Assembly: GCF_014385005.1 (NCBI RefSeq)
Contig: NZ_JACRSZ010000029.1
Location: forward strand, 1-16,169
Reading direction: 5' to 3'
Length of the DNA: 16,169 bases
Source: Jingyaoa shaoxingensis
GTDB lineage: Bacteria > Bacillota > Clostridia > Lachnospirales > Lachnospiraceae
Positions 1 to 7,213 of the stretch are shown here, piece after piece; position 1 is the stretch's first letter; each line of letters opens with the position of its first letter. A program made the position numbers and the translations under genes. Below the pieces are notes generated by a model. The model made no database searches, had not been told where the DNA came from, and was given only the letters and a program-made list of their open reading frames with translations.

Positions 1-149
1 AATTGCTCGCCCCTCTTACCGAGGTTACTTTATCCACTCGCTTAGTACCCTGCATTACTGCAACGCACCGAGTTTAGCTACACGGCTCACTGGCGATTAC
101 CGTGACCGGACTTACACCGGCTAGTGTGGTTCAGCTTCGCTGGACACAC
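1..149 (-). mobile_element. Group II intron, 5' end (domain I), running off the left edge
   Basis: Read on the minus strand from 149 downwards, the sequence begins GTGTGTCCAGC, which fits the GUGYG 5' end of group II introns. Short stems typical of domain I follow: CCGG-TGTAAGT-CCGG, then CACGG...CCGTG, then CCTC-GGTAA-GAGG near the edge. The layout resembles that of compact bacterial class C introns, which I recall as starting GUGUGCCCGGC with a GGG-UGAGAGU-CCC hairpin. The putative 5' splice junction lies 5 nt past the T-run of the mnmA terminator, and class C introns are known to insert just after intrinsic terminators. The reverse transcriptase ORF and domains V/VI would lie outside the window, so identity rests on the 5' part only. 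No protein-coding potential is visible here. An unrelated structured RNA is the main alternative. Confidence 0.6.
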
Positions 150-154
150 TACAT

Positions 155-197
155 AAAAAATGGGAAAGAAATTTGCCGTATCAGCATTCTCTTTCCC
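155..197 (-). terminator. Rho-independent terminator of the isc-mnmA operon
   Basis: On the minus strand an 8-bp stem (GGGAAAGA / TCTTTCCC, arms at 190-197 and 162-169) closes a loop with a few more internal pairs (TGC/GCA). It is followed by A and six T (155-160). It starts 9 nt after the mnmA stop codon. The putative group II intron begins just beyond the T-run. Confidence 0.8.
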
Positions 198-206
198 TCT
201 TTGATT

Positions 207-1286
207 CTATCTTGAACTTTTTATGGTTCCACCCCCCAGTACATTTTCACCGTCGTAAAAGACGACTGCCTGTCCCGGTGTCATGGCACGCTGTGGATCG
301 TCAAAGACACATTCTAGCTCATCTTCTCCGATTCTGCGTATCACAGCTGATGCTCCCTTGTGATTATAACGAATTTTGGCAATCACGCGCTTTTCACCTT
401 CAATATCTGCTACAGACATAAAATTAATATGATCCGCATACAGGACAGTATGCATCAGATCCTGATTCTCTCCAATCACGACTTCATTGGTATCTGTTCT
501 CAGGTCTGTAACAAATACCCGGTGTCCCATAGGCAGTTCCAGCCCACGTCTCTGACCAATGGTATAATGAGTAATTCCCTTATGGCGTCCGATAACTTTT
601 CCGTCTCTGGTCACGAAATTACCTTCTGGTACCTTTTTACCGGTATATTCTTCCAGAAAAGAAGCATAGTCCCCATCCTTTACAAAACAGATATCCTGAC
701 TGTCCGGCTTGTGAGCCACACGCAGTCCGATATCAGAAGCAATCTTACGAATCTCATCCTTGGAGTACTCTCCTACTGGCATCAGTGTACGCTTTAGTTG
801 CTCCTGTGTCAGATTATACAGTGCATAGGTCTGATCCTTAGATGCTGTCACAGAATTACATATGGTATATCGCCCGTTATCCAACTGACGGATTCTGGCG
901 TAATGACCGGTTGCAATATAATCTGCTCCGATATCCAAGCTTCGCTTCAACAGAGACTCCCATTTTACATAACGGTTACAGGCAATGCATGGATTCGGTG
1001 TTCTTCCACACAGATATTCTCCGGCGAAATAATCCATCACTTTGTCTCTAAACTCAGCTTTGAAATTCATAACATAATATGGGATACCAAGATCATGTGC
1101 CACTCTTCTGGCATCTTCTACAGCACTGAGTCCACAGCAGCCACCGTTCTCCTGCTGCACCGTTTCTTCCTCATCCTGCCAGATCTGCATGGTGACACCC
1201 ACCACATCATATCCCTGCTGCTTCAAAAGATAGGCAGCAACTGAGGAATCCACTCCTCCTGACATTCCAACTACTACTTTTTTCAT
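207..1286 (-). CDS. mnmA: tRNA-specific 2-thiouridylase MnmA
   Basis: A 359-aa protein of normal family length. MnmA activates U34 of tRNA-Lys, -Glu and -Gln by adenylation and transfers sulfur to make 2-thiouridine, using persulfide sulfur that ultimately comes from IscS. The ATP-binding PP-loop GMSGGVDSS is at residues 7-15. The two catalytic cysteines are visible as Cys103 (PCIACNRYVKW) and Cys200 (DSQDICFV), matching E. coli Cys102 and Cys199. The C-terminal part, with GQRRGLELPMGHRVFV and a closing beta-barrel, is complete. The start is ATG at 1286; an AGGA in the iscU stop region lies about 8 nt upstream. Only 9 nt separate it from iscU, so it is the last gene of the iscR-iscS-iscU-mnmA operon, next to its sulfur donor. 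Family assignment is essentially certain. Confidence 0.97.
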   Translation of the reverse strand: MKKVVVGMSGGVDSSVAAYLLKQQGYDVVGVTMQIWQDEEETVQQENGGCCGLSAVEDARRVAHDLGIPYYVMNFKAEFRDKVMDYFAGEYLCGRTPNPCIACNRYVKWESLLKRSLDIGADYIATGHYARIRQLDNGRYTICNSVTASKDQTYALYNLTQEQLKRTLMPVGEYSKDEIRKIASDIGLRVAHKPDSQDICFVKDGDYASFLEEYTGKKVPEGNFVTRDGKVIGRHKGITHYTIGQRRGLELPMGHRVFVTDLRTDTNEVVIGENQDLMHTVLYADHINFMSVADIEGEKRVIAKIRYNHKGASAVIRRIGEDELECVFDDPQRAMTPGQAVVFYDGENVLGGGTIKSSR

Positions 1287-1295
1287 AACCGATTC

Positions 1296-1733
1296 CTAGT
1301 ATTCGTCCTCTTCTTCGCCTTCACTGATATCATTCTTTGGTTTGGAGAGTCCTTCGATCTTAATGTGATGTTTCTCAGCATAGTCCCAGAGTGCTGCATG
1401 AATTGCTTCCTCTGCCAGCAATGAACAATGTACCTTTACTGGTGGCAGTCCGTCCAGGGCTTCCATAACTGCTTTGTTGGTTACTTCCAGCGCCTGCTGA
1501 ATCGTTTTTCCCTTTACCAGTTCTGTTGCCATGCTGCTGGTTGCTACTGCTGCGCCACAGCCAAAGGTCTTGAATTTGCAGTCCTGAATGATTCCGTTAT
1601 CATCGATATCCAGATACATTCTCATGATATCTCCACATTTTGCGTTACCAACAGTACCTACACCGCTGGCATTTTCGATTTCTCCTACATTTCTTGGATG
1701 CTGAAAATGATCCATAACTTTTTCGCTGTACAT
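1296..1733 (-). CDS. iscU: Fe-S cluster assembly scaffold IscU (NifU N-terminal type)
   Basis: A 145-aa scaffold that receives sulfur from the adjacent cysteine desulfurase and assembles a [2Fe-2S] cluster before passing it to apo-proteins. The three conserved cysteines are present: Cys33 in NAKCGD (with Asp35), Cys59 in FGCGAAVATSS, and Cys103 in VHCSLLAEEAI. The length matches the IscU class, but the C-terminus ends in an acidic tail (SEGEEEDEY) rather than the E. coli tail. The start is ATG at 1733, with GGAGG about 7 nt upstream. About 60 nt separate it from iscS and 9 nt from mnmA, so it sits inside the operon. The stop codon TAG overlaps the AGGA ribosome binding site of mnmA. Confidence 0.96.
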   Translation of the reverse strand: MYSEKVMDHFQHPRNVGEIENASGVGTVGNAKCGDIMRMYLDIDDNGIIQDCKFKTFGCGAAVATSSMATELVKGKTIQQALEVTNKAVMEALDGLPPVKVHCSLLAEEAIHAALWDYAEKHHIKIEGLSKPKNDISEGEEEDEY

Positions 1734-1793
1734 TCTATATTCCTCCAGTATATTTCATTTCTGTTCCGACTCCGGTATCCCGGTGCATGCTTC

Positions 1794-2978
1794 TCAGCCT
1801 TTTGATTTTTTCACAAAATCTTCATACAGCGGAGACATGCTTCTGAGACGTTCGATAATCTTAGTCAGTTTCTCAATTACAAAATCAATGTCTTCTTTAG
1901 TGATCTCTTCACTTAAAGTCAGTCTTAAGGAACCATGCGCAATCTCATGAGGCAGTCCGATGGCCAGCAGTACATGAGACGGATCCAGAGATCCTGATGT
2001 GCAGGCAGATCCGCTGGAACCACATATGCCGTCCATATCCAGCATAATCAGCATAGATTCGCCTTCGATAAACTGGAAACTGAAGTTGGCATTGTTCGGC
2101 AAGCGCTTGATACGGTGACCATTCAATCTGGTATATGGGATCTCCTTTAAAATACGGTCAATCATGTAATCACGCAGTTCGATCTCTTTTGCGGTTCTCT
2201 CCTGCATGGTTGCAATAGCTCTCTTGGTAGCAACACCAAGACCTACGATACCAGGGATATTCTCTGTACCGGCACGGCGCTTTCTCTCCTGCGCACCACC
2301 ATGTACGAAGGAACGGATCTTCACGCCCTTACGGATGTACAGGAAACCGATACCCTTTGGTCCGTTCAGCTTGTGTCCGCTGGCACTTAACATATCAATA
2401 TGACATTCATCTACATTGATTGGTACCTGCCCAAATGCCTGAACTGCATCGGTATGGAATAAGATGCCATGTTCCTTGGCAATTGCTCCGATCTCTTTGA
2501 TTGGCTGAATGGTTCCGATCTCGTTATTTGCAAACATAACAGAAATCAAAATAGTGGTCGGACGAATTGCCTTCTTCAGCTCATCCAGCTTGATGACACC
2601 GTTCTCATCTACATCTACATAAGTTACTTCGAATCCCTGCTTCTCCAGCCATTCACAGGTATGAAGAATCGCATGATGTTCAATCTTAGATGTAATGATG
2701 TGGTTGCCCTTGCTCTTATATGCTTCAGCAGTCGCTTTCAGTGCCCAGTTATCAGACTCAGATCCGCCTGCTGTAAAATAGATCTCTTCGCCTTTTGCTC
2801 CCAGTGCATCTGCAATGATGTCTCTAGCTTCATTCATTGCGTTCTTGGAATGATTGCCCAGATCGTAGATCGTAGATGCATTTCCATAATATTCTGTAAA
2901 ATATGGTAACATTGCATCAACGACTTCCGGTGCAGTCTTAGTTGTTGCCGCATTATCCAGATAAATTATCTTCTTCAT
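1794..2978 (-). CDS. iscS: Cysteine desulfurase IscS/NifS
   Basis: A PLP enzyme that converts cysteine to alanine and a protein-bound persulfide, supplying sulfur to IscU and, through transfer, to MnmA. From the start chosen here it has 394 aa. The N-terminal YLDNAATTK motif (6-14), the PLP lysine Lys203 in SASGHKLNGPKG, HTDAVQ (175-180) and the catalytic Cys326 in SSGSACTSGS are all present, which marks the group I IscS/NifS type. The frame is open to 2999, but ATG at 2978 is the better start: it is preceded by TGAGGT at good spacing and gives the usual N-terminus MKKIIYLDNA. The TGA stop of iscR (2989-2991) is part of that ribosome binding site, leaving 10 nt between the genes and implying translational coupling. 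Confidence 0.96.
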   Translation of the reverse strand: MKKIIYLDNAATTKTAPEVVDAMLPYFTEYYGNASTIYDLGNHSKNAMNEARDIIADALGAKGEEIYFTAGGSESDNWALKATAEAYKSKGNHIITSKIEHHAILHTCEWLEKQGFEVTYVDVDENGVIKLDELKKAIRPTTILISVMFANNEIGTIQPIKEIGAIAKEHGILFHTDAVQAFGQVPINVDECHIDMLSASGHKLNGPKGIGFLYIRKGVKIRSFVHGGAQERKRRAGTENIPGIVGLGVATKRAIATMQERTAKEIELRDYMIDRILKEIPYTRLNGHRIKRLPNNANFSFQFIEGESMLIMLDMDGICGSSGSACTSGSLDPSHVLLAIGLPHEIAHGSLRLTLSEEITKEDIDFVIEKLTKIIERLRSMSPLYEDFVKKSKG

Positions 2979-2988
2979 GATTCTTACC

Positions 2989-3447
2989 TCAATTCTCACA
3001 TTTTATGGTAGCATTGCCATTTAGCTTCTGCGCTTTTTTGCTTTCCTTTACCAGTTGATCCAGTTTGATCTCATCGACTGCCTGGGTGATACTCTCATTC
3101 ACCCTCTGCCATACATACTTGGTTACACAGAGTTCCGCACCTTCACAGCCCTTATTCTCCTGCAGGCCGGGACACTCTACTGCATTCAGATTGCCTTCCA
3201 GTGCACGGAGAATATCTCCCACCGAAATCTCTGCTGCATCCTTGGCAAGCCGGTATCCGCCCTGTGCACCACGTACACTTACGATCAAACCTGCCTTTCT
3301 GAGCTTCCCCATGAGCTGTTCCAGGTAACTTTCGGAAATCCCCTGACGCATGGCGATACAACTGATGGATACTGCCTCTTTATCACAGTGCATTGCCAGA
3401 TCAATCAGCGCGCGCAGCCCATATCTTCCCTTTGTGGATAGTTTCAT
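2989..3447 (-). CDS. iscR: Rrf2-family Fe-S cluster-sensing regulator, IscR-like
   Basis: A 152-aa Rrf2 transcription factor. The N-terminal winged helix opens with KLSTKGRYGLRALIDLA, the Rrf2 signature, and continues through the ESYLEQLMGKLRKAGLI recognition region and the wing VRGAQGGYRLA. Three cysteines that could bind a [2Fe-2S] cluster are at 92, 101 and 107; the C-x8-C-x5-C spacing differs slightly from the C-x5-C-x5-C of E. coli IscR. It heads the iscS-iscU-mnmA operon, the usual position of an autoregulating IscR. A consensus promoter and a perfect 15-bp palindrome lie just upstream. The start is ATG at 3447, behind GAGGTGG. CymR-type cysteine regulators belong to the same family, but the cysteine triplet and the isc context favour an Fe-S sensor. 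Confidence 0.92.
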   Translation of the reverse strand: MKLSTKGRYGLRALIDLAMHCDKEAVSISCIAMRQGISESYLEQLMGKLRKAGLIVSVRGAQGGYRLAKDAAEISVGDILRALEGNLNAVECPGLQENKGCEGAELCVTKYVWQRVNESITQAVDEIKLDQLVKESKKAQKLNGNATIKCEN

Positions 3448-3492
3448 GCTGCCACCTCTTTTGCTTTTTAATTCCCACTAAATTACTCGGGT

Positions 3493-3507
3493 TTCATCAC
3501 TGATGAA
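3493..3507. promoter_or_regulatory. Perfect 15-bp palindrome over the iscR -10 and start site: candidate operator
   Basis: TTCATCA-C-TGATGAA is a perfect 7-1-7 inverted repeat overlapping the last bases of the -10 and the predicted transcription start of iscR. A dimeric repressor bound here would block initiation. IscR autoregulation is typical of the family, but I cannot match this palindrome to a known IscR site. A nearby ACTCGGG stretch (3485-3491) could be a second element. Confidence 0.55.
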
Positions 3508-3534
3508 TATAACACCACTTTTTTGTTCTGTCAA
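3506..3534 (-). promoter_or_regulatory. Sigma-A promoter of the isc operon
   Basis: On the minus strand TTGACA (3529-3534) is followed by a 17-nt spacer and TATATT (3506-3511). The -35 is perfect and the -10 differs from consensus at one position. Transcription should start near 3499, giving a leader of about 50 nt before the iscR ATG. Confidence 0.85.
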
Positions 3535-3583
3535 GCATTTGCCGGGAATATATTGCTAAAAATACAATCTCTGAGGGATCCCC

Positions 3584-4921
3584 ATGCTTCTGAAAAATAA
3601 ACTTGTCAAAGGAACCTTTATCCTGACGTTTTCCGGGCTTCTGAGCCGTTTTATCGGTTTCTTTTATAGAGTATTCTTATCCAGGGCAATTGGTGCCGAA
3701 GGTCTTGGTCTCTATCAGATTGTCTTTCCCCTCTATATGCTTGCTTACAGTATCACGGTTTCCGGAATCCAGACTTCCATATCCAGACTGGTCTCTGCCA
3801 GATTTGCCCTGTACGACCACCGTGGTGCACGCCATATTCTGCTTGCAGGAATTCTGCTGTCTCTCCTGCTGTCCGTTCCGGTATCTGCCTTTCTTTTTTT
3901 CTTCTGTCATCTGCTATCCTCTATCTGCCTAAAAACAGACAGAGCCGCAGCTCTTATACGCCTTATGGCCTTCGCTATCCCATTTGGCTCCTTCCATGCC
4001 TGCGTGGACGGTTATTACTTTGGAATGCAGAAAACCGGAATTCCAGCTATACGCCAGCTTTTGGAACAGGGAATCCGCTTCTTGCTGCTCTTCCTCCTGT
4101 GTCAGAATTTCTTTCCACTTAACCATGAAGTTTCTCCGCTAACGGCTGTTTTCATTCTGGTGGCAGAAGAAGCTTTTGCAGCACTTTTTTCTTTTACCGC
4201 ACTGTTTTTTCACAGTATTTTTCCATATCTGCAAAAAAAGACAGGAGATCCTGTCCGTTCTTCCAGTATGGTTTTTCTTACCGATGATATCAGGGAAATT
4301 GGCAAAGAAGCTCTGCCTCTTTCCGGAAATCGTTTTATCATGTGTATTCTGCAAAGCTGTGAGGCCAGCCTGCTGCCGGTTACTTTGCAGCTCTCTGGCT
4401 ATGGTTCCGGAAAAGCTCTGAGCATTTATGGTATTTTAAGTGGAATGGCTCTGCCTATGGTTCTCTTTCCCACTGCAATTACGTCTTCTTTATCAACCAT
4501 GCTGCTTCCTTCTGTCTCTGCTGCCAGGGCAAGTCAGTCAGCTTCACGTGTGCGCAAACTGATCCGGAAAAGCTGTCGTTCCTGCCTGGCTGTAGGAATT
4601 CTGTTTTCTCTGTTTTTTCTGTTCTTTGGAAGAACTGCTACAGCCATTCTTTTTCAGAATGCACTGGCTGGCTTCTATGTACAGTCCTTTGCTTTCATCT
4701 GTCCTCTGCTCTATCTGAATCCGGTTCTTTTTTCGATTCTGAACGGGCTGGGTCAGAGTTCTTCCGTCTTTTTTTATAACCTGTCTGGATTAATCCTGCG
4801 TCTGCTGGCTGTACTACTGGCTGTACCTCGTTTTGGCATCACCGGTTACTTCTGCGGTCTTTTTCTCAGCCAGCTTTTATGTTGCTTTTTGTGTACACAG
4901 CGTATCCACCGTTCTGTCTGA
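3584..4921 (+). CDS. SpoVB-like MOP-superfamily lipid-linked polysaccharide flippase
   Basis: A 445-aa polytopic membrane protein and the only convincing plus-strand gene here. The N-terminus (KGTFILTFSGLLSRFIGFFY, then GAEGLGLYQIVFPLYMLAYS) is characteristic of the SpoVB/MurJ-like branch of the PST (MOP) family. These proteins flip lipid-linked oligosaccharides; SpoVB acts in spore cortex peptidoglycan synthesis. About 12 hydrophobic segments can be counted (for example 12-32, 42-65, 84-110, 184-208, 275-300, 330-350, 360-410 and 415-435). It is shorter than B. subtilis SpoVB (about 518 aa, 14 segments) and ends soon after the last helix, so the last two helices may be missing. The start is ATG at 3584, preceded by GAGGG. 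It is transcribed away from iscR with about 136 nt between them. The family is clear; a sporulation role specifically is inferred. Confidence 0.85.
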   Translation: MLLKNKLVKGTFILTFSGLLSRFIGFFYRVFLSRAIGAEGLGLYQIVFPLYMLAYSITVSGIQTSISRLVSARFALYDHRGARHILLAGILLSLLLSVPVSAFLFFFCHLLSSICLKTDRAAALIRLMAFAIPFGSFHACVDGYYFGMQKTGIPAIRQLLEQGIRFLLLFLLCQNFFPLNHEVSPLTAVFILVAEEAFAALFSFTALFFHSIFPYLQKKTGDPVRSSSMVFLTDDIREIGKEALPLSGNRFIMCILQSCEASLLPVTLQLSGYGSGKALSIYGILSGMALPMVLFPTAITSSLSTMLLPSVSAARASQSASRVRKLIRKSCRSCLAVGILFSLFFLFFGRTATAILFQNALAGFYVQSFAFICPLLYLNPVLFSILNGLGQSSSVFFYNLSGLILRLLAVLLAVPRFGITGYFCGLFLSQLLCCFLCTQRIHRSV

Positions 4922-4958
4922 ACATTGCTCTGACGTAATACCTGTCTCACTTTTGAAA

Positions 4959-4996
4959 AACAACGATCCCGGCTGCTTCCTGCCGGGATCATTGTT
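4959..4996 (-). terminator. Strong terminator between convergent genes
   Basis: A long hairpin, AACAACGATCCCGGC paired with GCCGGGATCATTGTT with one mismatch and an 8-nt loop. On the minus strand the stem runs directly into a GTTGTTTTTC T-tract, so it best serves the secreted-protein gene ending at 5006. It also sits about 40 nt after the plus-strand flippase stop, but no T-run follows on that strand. It probably stops both transcripts, with the minus direction stronger. Confidence 0.85.
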
Positions 4997-5005
4997 CCTG
5001 TGGTT

Positions 5006-5665
5006 CTACTTATCCTTCGAAGGAATCCATTTTCCATTCTTATCTACATAATGGGTTCCCACATAGGTATTCTTTGCCATATATCCATTACTTTTGAAAT
5101 AATACCAGTTGGCTTTTTTCGTCTTTTTATCCCGGATGCACATCCAGGTCTTTACAGCATAATTGCCTTTGCTGATCCGGTATCTGGTGCCTTTTTTATT
5201 CGTCACTAAACCTGCTGATGACTTTGGCTGTGCCGTCCGTACGCCATCCATTCCATAATAATTGCCGTACTTATCATAATCATTCACCAGACGACCATTT
5301 CCCAGAAAATAGTGGCCATTTTTCACGGTATTCTTGAACATCTGTCCATTTTTATTGAAGTAATAACAACAGATGCCATATTTTCCCCTGGAATCTTTTG
5401 TATACAATACCTGCCAGCCGATCAGCATATATCCATTGCGGTCGAACGCATAGGTGTATTTCTTACCGTCATAGCTCAGATTCTTTATTGCAGGTACAGT
5501 AATTTTTCCATGCATTCTTCCCCTGAGATACGTATTCGCTGTTACATAATATCGGTATTTTCCATTAGACATTCTGCGAAACCCGGCACTTGCGGTTGTG
5601 CCAAGTACCAGCAGCATAGTCATCAATAAGAAAAGGGTGATCTTTGCTTTCTTTTTTCCTGTCAT
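5006..5665 (-). CDS. Secreted protein with cell-wall/choline-binding-type repeats
   Basis: A 219-aa exported protein. A basic start (MTGKKKAKIT), a hydrophobic core (10-22) and TASA|GF give a good signal peptidase I site after residue 27. The mature part is rich in Tyr, Gly, Asn and Lys. It contains short motifs such as YYFNKNGQMFKN (101-112), HYFLGNGRLV (118-127), WYYFKSNGYMAKNT (187-200) and HYVDKNGKW (205-213). These resemble the Trp/Tyr-Gly repeats of Pfam CW_binding_1-type modules, which bind choline or glycan in the wall. No catalytic domain is visible. The start is ATG at 5665 behind AGAGGAA. It lies 27 nt downstream of glgA on the same strand and is followed by a strong terminator, so it may be co-transcribed with glgA. 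A wall-associated role is inferred from the repeats only. Confidence 0.8.
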   Translation of the reverse strand: MTGKKKAKITLFLLMTMLLVLGTTASAGFRRMSNGKYRYYVTANTYLRGRMHGKITVPAIKNLSYDGKKYTYAFDRNGYMLIGWQVLYTKDSRGKYGICCYYFNKNGQMFKNTVKNGHYFLGNGRLVNDYDKYGNYYGMDGVRTAQPKSSAGLVTNKKGTRYRISKGNYAVKTWMCIRDKKTKKANWYYFKSNGYMAKNTYVGTHYVDKNGKWIPSKDK

Positions 5666-5692
5666 ATATGTTCCTCTGTTTTCTCCTGTCTT

Positions 5693-7129
5693 CTATAACC
5701 AATTATACAGTTCTGCATATTTTCCTGCAGATGCATTCCATGAAAAGTCTGCCTGCATTCCTCTCTGAACCATCTTGTTCCACTCAGTCTTCTTGTCTAC
5801 ATAGACAGAATGAGCGTACCGGATGGTATCAAACATCTCGTGTGCGTTATAGTTTGCAAAGCTGAATCCTGTCCCGATTCCTTCATATTCATTATATGGT
5901 TCTACGGTATCTTTCAGTCCACCGGTCTCTCTTATAATCGGTACTGTTCCGTAACGCAGACTCATCAGCTGACTGAGACCACACGGTTCAAATAGTGACG
6001 GCATCAGGAACGCATCACATGCTGCGTAGATCTTGTGTGAAATATCTTCTGAGTAATAAATATTCGCAGATACCTTTTCTGGATACTTCCATGCAAAATG
6101 CCGGAACATATTCTCGTATTTCTCTTCACCGGTTCCAAGTACCACAATCTGATAATCTTGCTGGCACATCTCTTCCATCATATAATCAATGAGGTCCATG
6201 CCCTTCTGATCCGTCAGTCTGGATACGATTCCTATCATAAACGCATCTTTCTTCTGTGGCAGGCCGAGCTGCTTCTGCAATTCTGCCTTATTCTTTGCCT
6301 TTTCCTCCTGGAAATGCCCTGCACTGTAATTCTGGTAAATCAGTCGGTCTGTCTGCGGATTCCATTCATTATAATCCAACCCGTTCACAATCCCTCTCAG
6401 GTCATGGGCTCTTGCTCTCATCAGACCATCCAGATTTTCACCATAAAACGGTGTCTTGATCTCTTCTGCATAAGACGGACTTACCGTTGTAAGTGCATCT
6501 GCATATACAAGACCGCCCTTCAGATAATTGGCATCTCCATATAATTCCAATTTATCCGGTGTGAAATAGTAATCTGCAAGACCTGTAATATTCTTAATAG
6601 ACTGCATATCCCACACCCCCTGGAACTTCAGGTTATGGATAGTCATAACGCTCTTCATGTTGGCGTAAAAGTCATTCTCATGAAATTTGTCCTTCAGAAA
6701 CACCGGTACCAGACCAGTCTGCCAGTCATGGCAGTGTATGATATCCGGCTGGAATTCGATAACCGGAAGAACAGATAATGCTGCCTTTGAGAAAAATGCG
6801 AACTTCTCCACGTCTTCATAGATATTTCCATATGGCTTAAAGCCTGCAAAATAATACTCGTTATCTATGAAATAAAAATGTATTCCCTCATAAATGGTCT
6901 CCAGCACACCCACATACTGGCTTCTCCATCCCAGATCCATATAAAAATGTGTAATATAGTTCAACTGCTTTTTGTATTCTTCCTTCATACACATATATTT
7001 GGGCAGAATAACTCTTACATCAAACTGGTTCTTATCCAGGTACTTTGGAAGTGATCCCACTACGTCTGCCAGCCCGCCGGTCTTTATAAACGGTACCCCT
7101 TCTGAAGCTACAAATAATATCTTCTTCAT
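5693..7129 (-). CDS. glgA: Glycogen synthase GlgA (ADP-glucose, GT5)
   Basis: A 478-aa glycosyltransferase of family GT5, the usual length for bacterial GlgA. It elongates alpha-1,4-glucan chains from ADP-glucose in the cytoplasm. The substrate-binding KTGGL motif is at residues 16-20 near the N-terminus (ASEGVPFIKTGGLADVVGSL). HCHDWQT (132-138), the C-domain residues Arg304 and Lys309 (SRLTDQKG) and the catalytic-loop glutamate Glu381 in LFEPCGLSQL all match the family, followed by RETGGLKDTV (400-409). The start is ATG at 7129 behind GGGAGG. It has its own promoter just after the spo0A terminator. No other glycogen genes lie in the window, so this copy is separate from any glgCD cluster here. 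Glycogen storage in clostridia is linked to sporulation and solvent metabolism, which makes its place beside spo0A suggestive. Confidence 0.96.
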   Translation of the reverse strand: MKKILFVASEGVPFIKTGGLADVVGSLPKYLDKNQFDVRVILPKYMCMKEEYKKQLNYITHFYMDLGWRSQYVGVLETIYEGIHFYFIDNEYYFAGFKPYGNIYEDVEKFAFFSKAALSVLPVIEFQPDIIHCHDWQTGLVPVFLKDKFHENDFYANMKSVMTIHNLKFQGVWDMQSIKNITGLADYYFTPDKLELYGDANYLKGGLVYADALTTVSPSYAEEIKTPFYGENLDGLMRARAHDLRGIVNGLDYNEWNPQTDRLIYQNYSAGHFQEEKAKNKAELQKQLGLPQKKDAFMIGIVSRLTDQKGMDLIDYMMEEMCQQDYQIVVLGTGEEKYENMFRHFAWKYPEKVSANIYYSEDISHKIYAACDAFLMPSLFEPCGLSQLMSLRYGTVPIIRETGGLKDTVEPYNEYEGIGTGFSFANYNAHEMFDTIRYAHSVYVDKKTEWNKMVQRGMQADFSWNASAGKYAELYNWL

Positions 7130-7159
7130 ATGAACCTCCCACTGGTTTTCTTCTCATAC

Positions 7160-7188
7160 AGTATACCCCTTTTCATTAAAAAGAGCAA
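7160..7188 (-). promoter_or_regulatory. Promoter of glgA, overlapping the spo0A terminator
   Basis: On the minus strand TTGCTC (7183-7188), a 17-nt spacer and TATACT (7160-7165) form a good sigma-A promoter. The -35 hexamer is part of the right arm and loop of the spo0A terminator hairpin. The predicted leader is about 25 nt, ending in the GGGAGG ribosome binding site of glgA. Confidence 0.65.
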
Positions 7189-7196
7189 CTGCTCCT
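7176..7196 (-). terminator. Small intrinsic terminator after spo0A
   Basis: On the minus strand AGGAGC-AGTT-GCTCTT forms a 6-bp stem (one G-U pair) with a tetraloop and runs into TTTTTAA. It lies about 18 nt after the spo0A stop. The stem is short, so termination may be incomplete and some spo0A transcripts could read into glgA. Confidence 0.6.
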
Positions 7197-7213
7197 CATG
7201 GGAAACGTTCATC

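Noticed and set aside
360..1244. Long plus-strand frames opposite mnmA and the other minus-strand genes
   Set aside because: They are antisense shadows of well-conserved genes, with no ribosome binding sites and biased His/Cys/Ser composition.
3539..3568. Promoter TTGCCG-18-TACAAT for the SpoVB-like gene
   Set aside because: Transcription would start at or inside the GAGGG ribosome binding site, leaving almost no leader; I cannot support it over chance.
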